This document shows, piece by piece, positions 6,880-7,081 of a stretch of 7,081 bases of DNA; position 1 is the stretch's first letter, and each line of letters starts with the position of its first letter. The translations under genes and the position numbers were made by a program. The notes below the pieces were generated by a model. That model saw only the letters and a list, made by a program, of their open reading frames with translations, had not been told where the DNA came from and searched no databases. Location: the NCBI GenBank assembly GCA_012522165.1, contig JAAYKZ010000078.1:1-7081 (forward strand), in the 5' to 3' direction. Source of the DNA: Clostridiales bacterium (GTDB taxonomy: Bacteria > Bacillota > Clostridia > Caldicoprobacterales > UBA3941).

Positions 6880-6895
6880 TATAATTCCATTTTAG
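6868..6895. repeat. 11-bp palindrome over the -35 region of the PiT operon
   Basis: Perfect arms CTAAAATGGAA (6868-6878) and TTCCATTTTAG (6885-6895) with a 6-base centre. No T-run follows on either strand, so it is not an intrinsic terminator. Its position across the putative -35 element suits a repressor operator; which protein binds is unknown. It does not resemble PhoP direct repeats of the TTAACA type. Confidence 0.5.
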
Positions 6896-7081
6896 CAGCA
6901 AGTAAAAATTATATCAATGTTATATTGCGAAAGGTAATAGATGTAATTAAATGATAACATGAATAGTTAGTACATTATAATATTTAGGTTCATTGTAAAA
7001 TTAAATGCAACACCTAAAAAATAGTAGAACCATAGTGAGAAATCCTGTATGATATAGATATCCAAAACCCTAAACATACAG
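6896..7081. other. AT-rich non-coding DNA upstream of the PiT operon
   Basis: No supportable open reading frame or RNA gene. Two further TATAAT-like boxes occur (one per strand) without good -35 partners, and an imperfect inverted repeat TTAGGT / ACCTAA (6984-6989 and 7012-7017) with partial pairing inside. I assign no function. Confidence 0.3.

Noticed and set aside
6833..7081. PhoP box upstream of the phosphate operon
   Set aside because: No regularly spaced TTAACA-like direct repeats were found on either strand.

Overview
The window reads as an ordinary low-GC Firmicutes chromosome segment, most likely from a Clostridia member. The reasons are the AT-rich intergenic DNA, strong GGAGG-type ribosome binding sites, a TTG start, U-tract hairpin terminators and the protein families present. 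The genus cannot be fixed from the sequence alone. There are five protein-coding genes. I saw no RNA gene, CRISPR array, insertion sequence or phage gene.

Layout. The first 1.59 kb on the + strand is the 3' part of an adenine deaminase gene, whose start lies before the window. A small + strand gene (1662-2039) follows; it encodes a 125-residue protein with four Cys pairs or clusters of zinc-ribbon type. A hairpin terminator at 2030-2059 overlaps its stop codon and can work in both directions. It therefore also serves the convergent gene on the - strand, a type IIA (SERCA-like) P-type Ca2+ ATPase (2158-4740). A 390-base non-coding stretch (4741-5130) follows; it holds a very strong hairpin terminator at 4985-5033. 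Beyond it, on the - strand, is a two-gene phosphate operon: a PiT-family phosphate transporter (5777-6829), then 16 bases downstream a DUF47/PhoU-like partner protein (5131-5760) that starts with TTG. The last 250 bases hold the operon's likely promoter, with an 11-bp perfect palindrome over its -35 region, and otherwise nothing I can name.

How the parts work together. PiT plus a PhoU-like DUF47 protein is a well-known pair for phosphate uptake, the small protein probably controlling or assisting the transporter. The Ca2+ pump next door, on the same strand but behind its own terminator, would export Ca2+. PiT carriers in bacteria generally take up phosphate as neutral metal-phosphate complexes, so a link between the two is plausible but is only inference. 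Adenine deaminase belongs to purine salvage and has no obvious link to the rest.

No clear undescribed system is visible. The points most worth a second look are the terminator whose two arms each contain a perfect DnaA box (TTATCCACA), the palindromes at two promoters, and the small zinc-ribbon protein of unknown role.
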